A stretch of 64,000 nucleotides of DNA from Cyathus striatus (GCA_025738555.1 JAOVFP010000001.1:3534001-3598000), one strand, 5' to 3'. Positions 22,503 through 37,646 are shown, numbered from the stretch's first letter. Program-made: numbers and translations. The notes: a model not told the origin generated them from the letters alone.

Positions 22503-25500
22503 ATGTCTTCCATTGCCCAAACTCTCACCAACGGAATCCAAGAAATCTCTGCCATTCTTCCTTTACTTGGAACTGAGCAATGCGAAGAGCAAGTTGGTTT
22601 GGCTCTGAACAATGGCTTCCTTTATGTGGCCATTACACCCGTTTCGTTATTTGGAAGCTTAGGAATTATTAAAGCTGGACTTAATACTCTTTTGGCCAAT
22701 ATCGTTATCCCCAAGTATCGAATTTTGGGGGCTAAGGTGTTGGACTATATGGGCTTCCATCCGAAAGGAGAGGTTTCACAGTCAATCGCTATAGACAGTC
22801 ATCAGCGAGGCCGGTTTCTCGCTGAAAGTCAGCTTGAAAAGCTTATCCAAGATGAGCATATAGACGATATCGATGTACTCCGTCTAGAAGCTGCCACAGG
22901 GAGTTTCAGATGGAATATTTTTATGACGGTTTTTACCCTTGTTATTCCGCCCGTGTTCGGAATCGTTCCCTACCTATTTCTTATCGTCCAGACGCAGAAG
23001 CTGGGGACATCCCTCGTAGGCTTTCCGTTGTGGGCCTTTCCGATTATTCGTATCGTCTGCAATGCACCGTGTGCTGTTGCTGTACAGTTCCTAATTCAAA
23101 TCAGGATTTTAAACATAGTCAAAATGCGACTAATTTTCAACATTGTGGATCGCTACGCTAAAAAAAATTGGCTATCCACTCGAACACATATACCCTTGGA
23201 GTAAAGAAATTTCATCGGAGATGTGTATATGGACGCTTCAGTTCCAGCACAAGTATTGGAAACAGTTGGAAGCCCTGCTGAAGGATCCGATTCATCGAAA
23301 GTCAGAGGATCCTGAGATGGGTCCTACCAGTCCTGACCTCCCCTCACGTGAGAAACGTGACAGGATAGACAAGCTCCTCCAGGAACAAATGACAAGGCAT
23401 TTCCCTCGAAGTTCCCTTTTTACAAAGATTCAGAATTCCCAATGGATAAACATTCTGCTTTTCTTTTCTCTTCTTATGGCAATCCCAGGCTCGGTTCTAG
23501 GATATATTGGATGTTTTAATGTTGTGCAGGTAGATGATCTACGATCCATTGAACCCATTTTATGGCTAGCGTTGGAGGGATCCTTGTGTCTCCTGCGAAT
23601 TCTTGTTTGGGCGGTAAACCCTGTCTGGGATGACTGTGGTGGAATTGCCTTTTGCATGCAACTTATCGAAAAAAGCCCATTGGTCACCAGTAGTCTTTAT
23701 GGTGACGAAATCGAGAAATTGGGTGCCGCACCTGTTATGCGAGAAGACGATTTTCTTCGTGAAGTATCAGCTTACAGTGGCCCTTTAGCTTCGTTTAATC
23801 ACAAGGGCACTGCGCTGTACTATATTTTCACGGGGACCAGATCAAACGAAGAGAACAAGAGTCTATACGTTATCATTTCTAATTTTAGAGAGCAGACCTC
23901 GAGGATCTTCATAAGGAACAATAATGAGAAGGGTTTTCGGATGTATGTTTCTACACTGGATCCTGACGCACGGAGTTATTTTACCAATGTCTCGGTCCGA
24001 TTTCACACAAGGTCTATCAACAACACATCCAATCCTCGAAACCCTGAGGCTAATGCAGGCGACTCAGAGCAGGTTGCCCAATTTTCAGATCCAGATTTTA
24101 TGAGGAAATTTGAAAAACATTACGAGGATATCCTACTTAAGCTGAAACCTAAGACGAAGGATGAAAATATCGAAAAACGTTTCAAATTCCGTAGCGGCTG
24201 GTCCATTGGGAAGATGGAAGAATGGGGAAGCACTCCCGAAGTTGCCTACCCCAAAAACCCCAATTCAATAAGTAAAGCGATACTTGTCTTCTGGAGGACG
24301 ATAACGAATTGGAGACCCAGTGATAAGCCAAAGTCTACAGAAAGGGCCGACGCATTGCTAACTGTTGAAGACACTCAGTATATCAGGTTTGGACAGAAAG
24401 AAAGGCATGCCAAACGCTTTTGTAACGAGCTCGAGAAATGGACCCAAAGGTACCTCGAAGTCCCCAATGAAGATTTCCGGGTACCATTGTTTATAAAGAA
24501 CTTGGTAGCTACCAGGAAATCGGGATCTAATAGGAGAATATTGATGATACTTGATGCTTACGAAGAAAGCGAGGTGGAATTTCTGATAATGGAAGCCAGG
24601 AAACAAGCGGAGATGCTTCTTTTAAGGCAATTGCCGCCTTGGAGGGATTTTCTATCGGAGGAGCAACAGAAAATGGCCACCGCGGTTACAAATGGCTTTA
24701 AATCAGAGAAATCAGAATTTTGGAAAGAAAAGCTAGCGTCCAGGCTCTTCAACGAGTGGGAAATTAGTCAAAAACAGCTAACTGAATTACGAGTCTCGCG
24801 CATGGTTGAGAGGTTAGAGGAGCAGTCAAAGCTAGTCCATGTGAGGATAGAAGAACAAAAGTACGACGAAGCTACAGCGACCAGTATTCTGGACCCGTGG
24901 AGAAGGAATTTGGATCTATTAGAAGGAGAGGTACCTCGAACAGACGTTGGAGGAGACCTAGGTCGTGAATTTAGACAGTACTCCTCCTCAGTTACCGCAA
25001 GGTTTATGGATAGGCAGAGAACATTCCGCGACGAGGTAAATGCAGAGAAAACGCTATCTGAGGAGCGGCAGTTTCTTCATCGGCTGTTTCAAAGAATCGA
25101 AGTCATATCTATTTGCAAGGCACGGTTGCTTTTTTCTATGCTTGAAGGGCAGTCGAAGTGCTTCAATCATGTGCTTCATGAGGCTCTCAGGGAGCTGCTC
25201 GAGGGTGCCAGGGTAACAAAAGAGTACTACTTGGGGAGTCCAGAAGAAGAGCGAGAGAAACTTCGTTTTATCCGAAATCATCGATTACTTGAGATAACTC
25301 CTAGGGCATTCAAGGAGTTTGGAGGATCCGTGAAGATAATTTGCACGATATTGAAACAGACCCGAGGAATCTCTGCCGTTGACTTCTTGGCCAGTTCATC
25401 AGACTTCCCCGACAGCAGCGATTTTGAAGAGATCAAGAATGTCGTCCAGGATATAAAAACTATAACAGGTATTTTTGTGCCCATGTATGCCGACCATCCC

Positions 25501-25944
25501 GAAATTTCGGAAGCGGTGAAGGCAAATGTCGATAAAATTGCGAGGACGGATGACGTTTGCTTTTACGAGCATCTGAGAGTGGCCGACTACTATCGCGTTG
25601 GGAAACCGTATCTCTACTTTGATGCCCCAAATTTTTCTACTTGTAAAGTCAAGTTCAGAGTTCTGATGCAGGAGGACCATACACTTACGCTACGACACTG
25701 TTTTAAAGGACGGTGGGGGGATAATGGAGAAATCGAAGTCAAGCTAAACGGAACAAAGCTGGACCAAACATGGGGTTTGGCACCAACGCTCGATGATTTT
25801 GGCGATGAAGATATCGCTCTACCGCGGGCGATGTTGAGCTTGCATCCCGAGATAAATGTACTCATTATCAGGTTAAAGGGCGGAGCCTATCATTTGTCGG
25901 ATGTTTTTCTTCCTGCTTTACCTCGGGAGTGCGGCTATTTGTGA
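22503..25944 (+). pseudogene. Large membrane protein of unknown family, copy 2, with a one-base frameshift
   Basis: Paralogue of the 15.9-19.3 kb gene, matching it end to end: same N-terminus (ILPLLGTEQCEEQVGLALNN), same membrane segments, same charged middle and same C-terminal domain (DIALPRAMLSLHPE). The frame from 22503 shifts at a run of eight A at 23160-23167, where copy 1 has GCAAGAAAAATTGG. One extra A takes the ribosome to a stop shortly after, at 23204. The remaining 900 or so codons are open in the shifted frame up to the stop at 25942-25944. The long downstream frame shows few signs of decay. So this could be a recent inactivation, a homopolymer sequencing error, or a gene needing recoding. 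I mark it as a pseudogene because the sequence as given does not encode the full protein. Confidence 0.65.
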
Positions 25945-26442
25945 AAGAGGTAGATTGGCGGACGTTCCGGAAGAATTCTCGAACATAATACCCTGGTAAA
26001 TCCCTCTCGAGCGGCTGAACTTGGTGTTTGTTGAATAGTAGATCCCATGCATTGTGAATGATGAACATTTCATTGTATATACATTGTATTCTCCAGTTTT
26101 TGTTGTAAGTATTTTGTTCTGAAGTTGGTTCTTTCAACTTGGACTGCGTCAAGCCTATGCGTGCAGCCGCGAGCTTCTTCCACCCTTCTACCAGAGTCTG
26201 GAGCTTATTCGAATGGCATTGTTCATCCCATCTTGAAGCTTTGATGCTGCATAGTTCCACCCGAATTCAGCAGCTGGAGCAATAAATACCTTCAGCTCCA
26301 GTTTCTCTCACTGGCGCTTCTTCACGACCTGCCAAATCAGCATAAATCACCCGCTAGCAGTCTTTTAACCATCGACGCTCTCTTTCAACTCTCTTTCGTG
26401 CTATAAACATTTCGCTCAGGAAACACAAGATTGAATCATTAA
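25945..26442. other. Spacer and probable HEN1 promoter
   Basis: About 500 bases between the membrane protein copy and HEN1. No other gene was seen. Confidence 0.4.
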
Positions 26443-28350
26443 ATGTCTCTTCGTCCACCTCAGCTACGTGCCTCCTCGTCTCTGCGTTCAGAAATCGTCG
26501 TGCCTGGCGATCACGGGGGGTCCTCGTCCACACAGATAGACGAGCCTTTGAACCCGCAAGAACTCAAGGTCACATTCTACCCTGAACTCTTTCTACAAAG
26601 GCGCATATGGGTGTTGGACATCCTTCGTAAAAAGGGTACCACAAAGGTCAGCACACTACGTCTTTGGCAACAGATCTTTATCTAATCTACTTCATTCCAA
26701 GGTCCTAGACGTTGGATGCGGGGAAGGCCAGCTCCTCACCGTCCTCTGCCAACCTGCTCCTTGGCTACTTCCTCCTCCGGAATCAATCCTTCCACCATCC
26801 CCAATCCAGCCAGCGTCTCCTTCAACCTCGGCCGTAGTCTCACCAACATACAACTCTGCCGACGACGATATACTTAATCTCCACCCAACTCTTATCCATG
26901 GACTCGATATCTCTGACAACGACCTAAAGTTCGCTGTACAAGGAACCGCAGTTCCCCCACTTGAAGATACATCAGAATCTGAAGGGGCATATAGGTCGTA
27001 TTTTATTCGAACTGCACCGAGATGGGAAGAGATGACAGTGAAGATTTGGAAAGGTGGTTTGGAGGTGTTCAATCCCGAGTTTGTAGATATTGAGTGCATT
27101 GTTGCGATGGAAGTGTACGTCAATCTTCCCTTCATTCCCATACCCCATTGAGATAATTCCTTCATAGAATCGAACACCTCCCGCCCGCCATCTTCTCCGC
27201 ATTCACACCGACCCTCTTCGGCACCTACCACCCCCATTACATTCTACTCACCACTCCGTCATACACCTACAATGCGCGCTTTACCGCACCTCATGCTCCA
27301 CGTTCTGCCCGACGAGGATACCCTGACCCCACCAACCGGACAGACAGAATATTCCGCCACGATGATCACCAGTTCGAGTGGACCAATGAGGAATTTGAGT
27401 CCTGGTGTCGAGAATCAGCTGAAGAGTGGGGATACGAAATAGAGGTGATGAAAACCATCGGCCGGGCGCTCGAGCCGGATCCTTATCAGAGAGAGGACGA
27501 ACTTGGCGGGGCATCTTGTGTAGCTTGCTTCAGGCGCATTGAGAGTGTGCCCAGTAGCACACGCGAGTCCAAAGCACAACATGTTCTCGGCAGTCTCGCG
27601 AGTACCCTACAAAACCCTACACCCCACAATCTCCTCGCTACTCACTTCCACATTGCCAACGCCGCGTCGCAAAAACCACAACCTCTCCCCGGCATCGCAG
27701 GTATCGTCAAAAGTAAAATGGAGTTCCTTCGAGAAGCAATAATGCGCGTCGAGGAACTATGGTTCGAGACAGACATTGCAGTTGCATGTGGGGGATGGAT
27801 TGAGCTCCTCGTTCGCGCTGTTGAGGAAAGTCCCGATTTGACGCTGAAGAGAGACGACGCAGCCGGCGCGTTAAGCGCGAGGAATCTATGGTCCGTCGAG
27901 ATCATTGGGGGCGTTGAGAATCCAAGGTCATATTGGCCCGAGGAAGGGGTAGAAGAGTCGGAAATGAGCGCGGACTTGATGCCTCCTGACGACTGGACAC
28001 CGGGTGAAGGGACATATAGCACCGATGAAGACACGAATGATGAAGATGCGGCGGCGGATGGGGACGTTTCGTGGGGTCCTTCTGCGTCGGAGGCAGACGA
28101 TACGGGGAGCGTGGTGGCCCGGAAGAAGCTGATGAAAGGGTCCGGGGCGGGAGCAGGTGCGTGGGGTGTTAAGCATAAGGATAAGGGGAAGGCTGCAGCA
28201 CAGGATTCGGAAACAGATTCAGATTGGGATTGGGGAGCTGCGAATGTAGCAGAGGACCACCAAGAGTGGGGGTGGGGACATGTGAAGAGAGATAAAGATG
28301 GTAATTCAACGGCTGGTTGGGATGGGGATGAAAGTGATGATACTACATGA
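26443..28350 (+). CDS. HEN1: Small-RNA 2'-O-methyltransferase HEN1
   Basis: HEN1 methylates the 3'-terminal ribose of small RNAs and protects them in RNA silencing. Exons are 26443-26646, 26702-27114 and 27168-28350, giving 599 residues. Exon 1 has the typical TFYPELFLQRR entry. Exon 2 starts with the SAM site VLDVGCGEGQLL and also has a low-complexity Ser/Pro insert. The exon 2/3 join builds EVIEHLPPAIF, the Glu-x-x-Glu-His metal site. LLTTPSYTYN and HDDHQFEWTNEEFESW (about 27365-27410) follow, with the downstream metal-binding His in DHQFEW. The last 200 residues form a fungal extension rich in Asp, Glu, Trp and Gly. It sits right after the second membrane-protein copy. A fragment of the same gene follows copy 1. 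Confidence 0.93.
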
Positions 28351-29009
28351 TTTCGTGGTGGAACGATTTCTTAAGCAATTTTTTGCAGCGTTGCATTTCA
28401 TTCTTGGGCTGGGCTCTCATGACGGACATGACATGTTAACCTATTGAAAAATGATCAGCCCGCGTATCACAACTGTATTGTATATCTATACCATACCTGT
28501 GTCTTATTGTTGTATTTTCTAGGATTTGGAATAGCATTTCTTGAAGACCTGCTGAAAAGTATTATAGAAACCTTTTTCGATACAGTAGATGTTTGCAGTC
28601 ATTCATAAACTGGAGCTTCCTCGAATAACATAGGATGCTTGTACAACGTAAAAAGGGTACTTCTACACTTTGTGCCATGGTAGATCCTTCCAGTATCCCC
28701 GAAGTCAGTTATAAAGTAACTTGCCTCTTATTCCAATGCATAAATATACACTGTCGTATACCAAAGTATCGGATGTAGGTTTTATAAAATGTCCTGGTAT
28801 TCCTAGTATTACAAAAAGCTGCACAGTGCTGTCAGATCGTGTTTCAACTTTAGAGTCAAGTGCCAGCATACCTATGTAGTATAAATACCTCCTCTTCAAG
28901 TCAAGATATAGCATCCAACCCCCCACAAAGCGAAGATGATGCACTTCTTATGCGTGTTTTCCTGCTTTTATGGGAGCTATATGTACAGGCTTGCGTGAGC
29001 TACGTGACT
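28351..29009. other. Intergenic region between HEN1 and VMA9
   Basis: The 3' ends of two convergent genes meet here. It is AT-rich. I see no further gene. Confidence 0.4.
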
Positions 29010-29280
29010 TTAGTAGTCGTTGAAAGCACTTGACTCACAAATAAGAGGGTGTAACTGTGCCATGTACGTGATCATCCACATGAGATAGCAGGCGGCAAAT
29101 GTAAGCAGTAATGCTGTACGTATTGTCCTAGGATACGCGAATTTGTGAGCGACACAGCTGAAGGAATTTAATGGCTGTAACGTACACTTGGTTAGGGCCT
29201 TTGGGCACGAAGATGGCAGACGCAGTCATGAGCCCTGCTGTAACCAGAAGCATAAGAATAACGGGAAAGATGGATGCCAT
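29010..29280 (-). CDS. VMA9: V-ATPase V0 subunit e (VMA9)
   Basis: Small two-helix membrane subunit of the vacuolar proton pump. Exon 1 is 29186-29280 and exon 2 is 29010-29127, with a 58-base intron (donor GTACGT, acceptor CCTAG). The spliced frame codes 70 residues. Helix 1 is ASIFPVILMLLVTAGLMTAS, followed by the family hallmark VPKGPNQV. Helix 2 is RTALLLTFAACYLMWMITYM, followed by AQLHPLI. The PKGxNQ loop and the YLMWxITYxxQLHPL stretch match yeast Vma9, so I am confident in spite of the small size. Confidence 0.9.
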
Positions 29281-30938
29281 GGTAGTCGTTTGAAGCTGGT
29301 AGCAAGTTCAAAGAAACGAGGCTGGTGACAACGATGGTGGTACTTCAATAACCGAGTCAACGCTCAGCGCCGTTTATGCAGGCGTGCGAAAATACCCTCA
29401 CGTTGTCTCGCAACTTGCAACTACTCAAGTACTCAAGCTCTTGGTTACTATGTATCTTACTAGAGACAAGCTTGTACCATTGGTGCAGAGGTACGTTGGC
29501 AATCTGCAAACGTGTAACATTACAGGACTCTGAGACCCTCTTCAGTGTTAAATAATTGCGAACTACAAAGGTGGAATACTAAGTGCATCGTTTGGTCGTT
29601 AGTGCTTCAAAAAATGGGCCATGGCCCAAATACATCCGCTTGAAATGCTTACAGGCAGCAGCAGCAGCAGCTATTAGTGTTCAACACGTTTGCGGGCTCG
29701 TCTAACCTTCATATTTTATAATGCTCGTCTTTGAATTGCACGTCAATCGCTTATCTTGTTACAAAGAATGCGCAGCATTGTACATCAGTAACACTTAGTC
29801 AGTGGTGAGTATCCCTTGACTTTCTTACGTCGTACACTTTCATTCTGACAAAGGATCCGCAGCAACAGTCACCCCAGGAGAAGAGATTCATCAAAGCTAC
29901 CAACAAGGCGCGCGAGTTCTAATCCGGAGTGACCGATGTCTTAGCTGTTACTCTCAGAAAGACGGATTTCTCTGTCGCTAGAAATAGGTTTCACAACTCT
30001 AAGATGGAGGCGTTGATAATCAAGCCACACTCTCCGTTTGCTTCGTGACGTCCTCTCGGAACTGGCTGTCTTGGTTTGATCCAGGTTTTTCATCATTGCA
30101 ATTGATACTCCTCAGGTACGAATAGGTACGATTATACAGCTCCGGGATCTATGTACAACCCACCGGAACTGGGTGGAATTCCACGAGTGGCCGCCGATCA
30201 TAATGAACGTGAACATTTGCTACTGAGAACAACGGGGGTTTCGGGTTCTGAAACATAGAAGTCAGGCTACTTGGTTGCGTATAGCTCTGACAAAGAAAAT
30301 ATCTTTAACTTATGTCGTGCGCTATCTAAAGGACCTCTTCGAGGTAGATTTTGACTGGTCCCAGTCACTAGGAGTCGCTTTATCCTCCAGAGGCTATATT
30401 GAGCATTTATCTGTTTTCCTGTACATTAATCATTCCAACGGGCTCCTTCATAAACACGAAGAGTAACAACAGCTGTACCATTCTGTGCTCAAACGCCTAG
30501 AACATCTAGAGAATTGCTACGGAATCTTGTTCCTTGATCTGGTGTGCGGTTCGATGAGACACATAGTCCCCGGGCATCTCTTCAGTTCTAAGGTTGCTGA
30601 AAAATATTACATTAATCTGAGGGTTGCAGCTTACCTTAGGGTCGAAAAATAAGTGCCAGTAGCACATCGAAACGGAATGTTTCACGAACCAGCCTTAGCA
30701 TTTACAATACCAGGCTATGTGTTGGTATGTTTTCCACTCTCAGCTATATTCCCGCCCATTTGCGACTCCTAGCTTTATTTTTTAACCGCAGTTTCTTCCA
30801 GCCGGGCGTTTGACACTTCCTGAATAATCAGATGAAACCCTACACATAAATACACTGTCAGGATTTACTGATGCTCAACTTTCTCTCTTTCGAGATACTT
30901 GAGTTCTTTTCACGTTCTACATTCTGCATACGCTGGTA
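29281..30938. other. Long intergenic stretch with a (GCA)n tract
   Basis: About 1.65 kb. A short GCA repeat (about five units) lies near 29655-29672. Around 30125-30260 there is a coding-like stretch ending at a stop, in which one frame includes SMYNPPELGGIPRVAADHNE. I could not link it to exons or a start codon, so I do not call a gene. Confidence 0.35.
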
Positions 30939-33066
30939 ATGGCCCAACAAGCATCCAAAGCTCCGAATCACCAGATGACTCTTATGAAGAAAGCACGCTC
31001 AGCGGCGTCGTTTGATTCACGCAAACTCACCGCTATCATTTTCGGAGGGTGAGTGACATGCATGTTATACGGAGCCGTTTCTGAAGCATCCTTGTTTTAG
31101 AGAGGAACAAGCCCGCAGCTGGGAAGCTACTGTATCTGGCATTGAAGCCAAACTGCAGCAGTCAGATACTTCATGCCTGCCAACTATATACGGAGAGCTA
31201 TCTCGCGTCGGGCTATACCATGATGGCCTTAAGTCTGGCAAAGCGATGATGGACCACGACATTGCTAACGGCAGGGATCAATTTATTGCAGTTTCCTATG
31301 ATTATTCTTGCATTAATTCCTCTCCTTTCGGAGTGCACTCTGCTATGTTTATCCCGACCTTAAAGCTTCAAGCTGACGCTGAGCAAATTTCTCGCTGGCT
31401 ACCTCTTGCAGAGTCCGGAATGATTCTAGGGACTTATTGCCAGACCGAGCTGGGACATGGAACTTTCGTCCGTGGTATAGAGACGACCGCCGTCTTTGAT
31501 CACGAACGCGATGAATTCATTATCCATTCCCCAACAGTTACCTCCACAAAGTACTGGCCAGGGGGGCTTGGATATTCGGCTTCTCATGCTGTTGTTATGG
31601 CACGACTAATTATTCACGGCAAGGATTATGGCATTCATCCGTTCATGGTACAGTTAAGGTCCCTGAGCGATTTCACGCCTGTACCGGGAATTGAATTGGG
31701 AGACATCGGCCTAAAGCTGGGGTTAAACGGGATAGACAACGGATATGCCATATTTAACAACGTCCGTATTCCGCGAAGGAATATGCTAATGCGTAACGCT
31801 CAAGTATCTAAAGAGGGCATTTACACCAAGTCCGAGGCAGCTTCCAGTAAGCATGCTTATGCAACAATGATATACGCCCGAGCCGCTCTTCTCCCTTCCG
31901 TTGTGTTTCAGCTTGCACAATCGGTGACCATCTCTATCAGGTATTCCACTGTTCGCGAGCAAGGCAGTTTACCTTTTACCTCTTCGAGCGCACCTCAAAC
32001 ACCCATCATGTCGTATAAGTCTCAACATTATCGACTTCTTTTGGGGATGGCACGTTCGTTTGCCCTTCTAGCCTCATCCAAGGCATGTGATGCATTATAC
32101 AGAGACTTCATCGCCTCGCAGGATAGAGGTGACGATCGACTGTTAGGATATGTGCACTTGACTACAGCTGGTCTAAAAGCGTATGCTTCTCAAATTGCAT
32201 TGGAGAGTGCAGAGGACGCACGGAAATGCTGCGGAGGTCATGGATATTCTCGTCTTTCTGGATTACCAGATATCGTCTCGAACCTTGCGTCGATTGCTAC
32301 ACTTGAAGGAGAGAACTATGTCATGTTCCAACAAGCAGCTCGGTATCTTGTCAAGGCTGCTGCTAGCGCCCGTAATAATGAAGTCGTGGATTCACGGCTA
32401 GCATATCTAGTAGATGAATACAAAGCATCCATCTTTCATCTAGACTCCCTTTGCGTGGCGACAGGTAGTCAATTCCTGAACAGCGATGTTCAGCTACAAA
32501 TCTTTCGGCACCGCGCTGCTCGGTTAATCTTTGAATGCGTCGAGCGACTTGAAAACAGAAACCCAGGGGAGCACCTGTCGGAACTGTGGAACAAGTATAT
32601 GATGGATCTAATTTTTGCTGCGCGGGCGCATGCTGAATATTTTGTGCTAAACTCTTTTGTGAATTTTGTTCGCAAGATTGATGATCTTCAGACTCAGAGA
32701 GTCCTCAAGCTACTGTGCGATTTCTTCGCGCTGTCAGCCGTAGAAAGTCCGCTTTCCATCGGCGCTGCTGGGTTCCTGGAAGATAACTATGTTTCGATAG
32801 GGCAGATCCGTGAGATAAAGACTCAAGCCCAGGTTATCCTAAGCCAGCTGCTTCCTGAAGCAGTGGCGCTGACAGATGCATGGAATTTCTCCGATGCCAG
32901 TCTTCGCTCTGCTATTGGACGAAATGATGGCAATGTATATGAGACTCTGTTATCATGGACGCGGCAGTTGCCAATCAACGAAGCGAGTAGGAAGGAAGAA
33001 GGCATTGAGCGGACGGGATATCAGAATTACATTCTGCCCGTAATGCAAACGCGAAGCAAGATGTGA
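30939..33066 (+). CDS. Acyl-CoA oxidase (peroxisomal)
   Basis: FAD enzyme of peroxisomal beta-oxidation that makes 2-trans-enoyl-CoA and H2O2. Exon 1 is 30939-31048 and exon 2 is 31101-33066 (intron GTGAGT...TTTTAG), giving 691 residues. Features in order: ESGMILGTYCQTELGHGTFVRG with the ACOX flavin-site signature, the substrate-domain stretch STKYWPGGLG, LTTAGLKAYAS, CCGGHGYSRLSGLP, and LEGENYVMFQQAARYLV, which holds the expected catalytic Glu. Length fits the family. The protein ends RSKM. Ser-Lys-Met is an accepted variant of the PTS1 signal, so peroxisomal import is likely. A scrap of a second copy appears near 35.7 kb. Confidence 0.93.
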
Positions 33067-33258
33067 ACAACACGTTCAATTTTGAGCGTCTGTTTTCCAG
33101 GTACCTCCGCTCTCACACATTTTCGAAGCGCTAACAAAATCATAGAGATCGTTCCTTTTCTACTTGTCCTTAAAATGTTTGAAGTATTTCCATTTAGTAG
33201 GATTTTACACGCATTTTGAATGGTACTGCATAAAAGAGACCCACTAAAATCCGAAGCC

Positions 33259-35041
<1,783 letters not shown>

Positions 35042-35100
35042 GTTAGTCGAAATTTTGTGGGGGGGGTTTATTAAAGATGAAGCTTTGAAGATACATGCAG

Positions 35101-35106
35101 TTTATA
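35101..35106 (-). promoter_or_regulatory. TATA box of the CBM1-GH10 gene at 33.3-35.0 kb
   Basis: TATAAA on the minus strand about 60 bases before the ATG at 35041. Spacing fits a core promoter with a short 5' leader. Confidence 0.5.
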
Positions 35107-35680
35107 TCGTCAAATGAAATGGAAATCAGAACACCGATCCAATGATGACAGTTCGTCTGGCCTTCGTATGTCCTTCACGCAGGATGAATCTTACGGGTAA
35201 CCCAGATGTTACTCGGATTCGTAGTGCGTTGCAACGCACTTGCGCTGGCAGCGATTATGAACATAAACACGCTCAAGTGCACTACAACGGATCTGGTTGG
35301 ATAGTTGGACTGTTTCCCTTTGAAAGACTTGCGGGGAAAATGATGTGACTTCTAATCCCCAGACGTAAACAGAAACATACTCCTGTAAAGCTGTATTCAG
35401 AATGAGTGGGTGCACAGTAGTGCTGCAGTGCAGACCATTGGGATAACTCACTGGTAAAACGATAGAATGTAGACCGAAATTTAACCGAAGTTCAATCATG
35501 CCACCATCGACCAAGCCAGGCATATTTCTTACAATCTCCGCAGGAACCATCATGGAGCTACAGGCTAAATTATGCTCAGGCTTAATCCCAGTTTGTAATA
35601 AGACCTAAAAAGAGCCTCACCTGATGCTGAGGAGCATACTGGGAACTGGGTTATAGCTTGATTATGGCAACGCTACTAAA
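35107..35680. other. Intergenic sequence
   Basis: It separates the two CBM1-GH10 genes. No gene was recognised. Confidence 0.35.
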
Positions 35681-35684
35681 CATA

Positions 35685-35770
35685 GGCGGCCCGTGCTATC
35701 TGGCATTGAAGCTGAACTTGAAGGTAGACTTACTCACTTAAAAAGCGATACAGCACCATATATCAAGGTA
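35685..35770 (+). pseudogene. Acyl-CoA oxidase scrap
   Basis: Includes TATCTGGCATTGAAGC, which also occurs near 31130 in exon 2 of the acyl-CoA oxidase, and the frame reads SGIEAELEG against SGIEAKLQQ there. It lies on the same strand as the intact gene. It also stands in the same order relative to a downstream minus-strand CBM1-GH10 gene. I read it as the remains of a duplicated acyl-CoA oxidase + GH10 block. The match is short, so confidence is limited. Confidence 0.45.
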
Positions 35771-35848
35771 TAAATACTTAGATTATAGTATATCAGGATA
35801 ATTATACAATGAATTTGTTCAGGGATGCCATATCCTCTTCCACCATTA

Positions 35849-37553
<1,705 letters not shown>

Positions 37554-37640
37554 TACGAATAGAACTGCTGGTAATGAAGAGTATGAGTTGAACTGAGACT
37601 GGATGTGAAGCCTGACGTTACCTGCTGCGAATCATCCCTC

Positions 37641-37646
37641 TTTATA
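37641..37646 (-). promoter_or_regulatory. TATA box of the CBM1-GH10 gene at 35.9-37.6 kb
   Basis: TATAAA on the minus strand 88 bases before the ATG at 37553. Position and sequence fit a TATA-driven, inducible secreted-enzyme promoter. Confidence 0.5.

Noticed and set aside
26692..27237. 181-codon open frame on the minus strand
   Set aside because: It is antisense to HEN1 exons, which carry clear methyltransferase motifs on the plus strand.
15899..28350. Idea that the repeated block is an LTR retrotransposon
   Set aside because: No reverse transcriptase, integrase or long terminal repeats are visible; the repeated content is host genes in the same order.
30125..30260. Coding-like stretch ending in a stop, read as the last exon of a gene
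   Set aside because: Two frames are open there, and no upstream exon or start could be joined to either.
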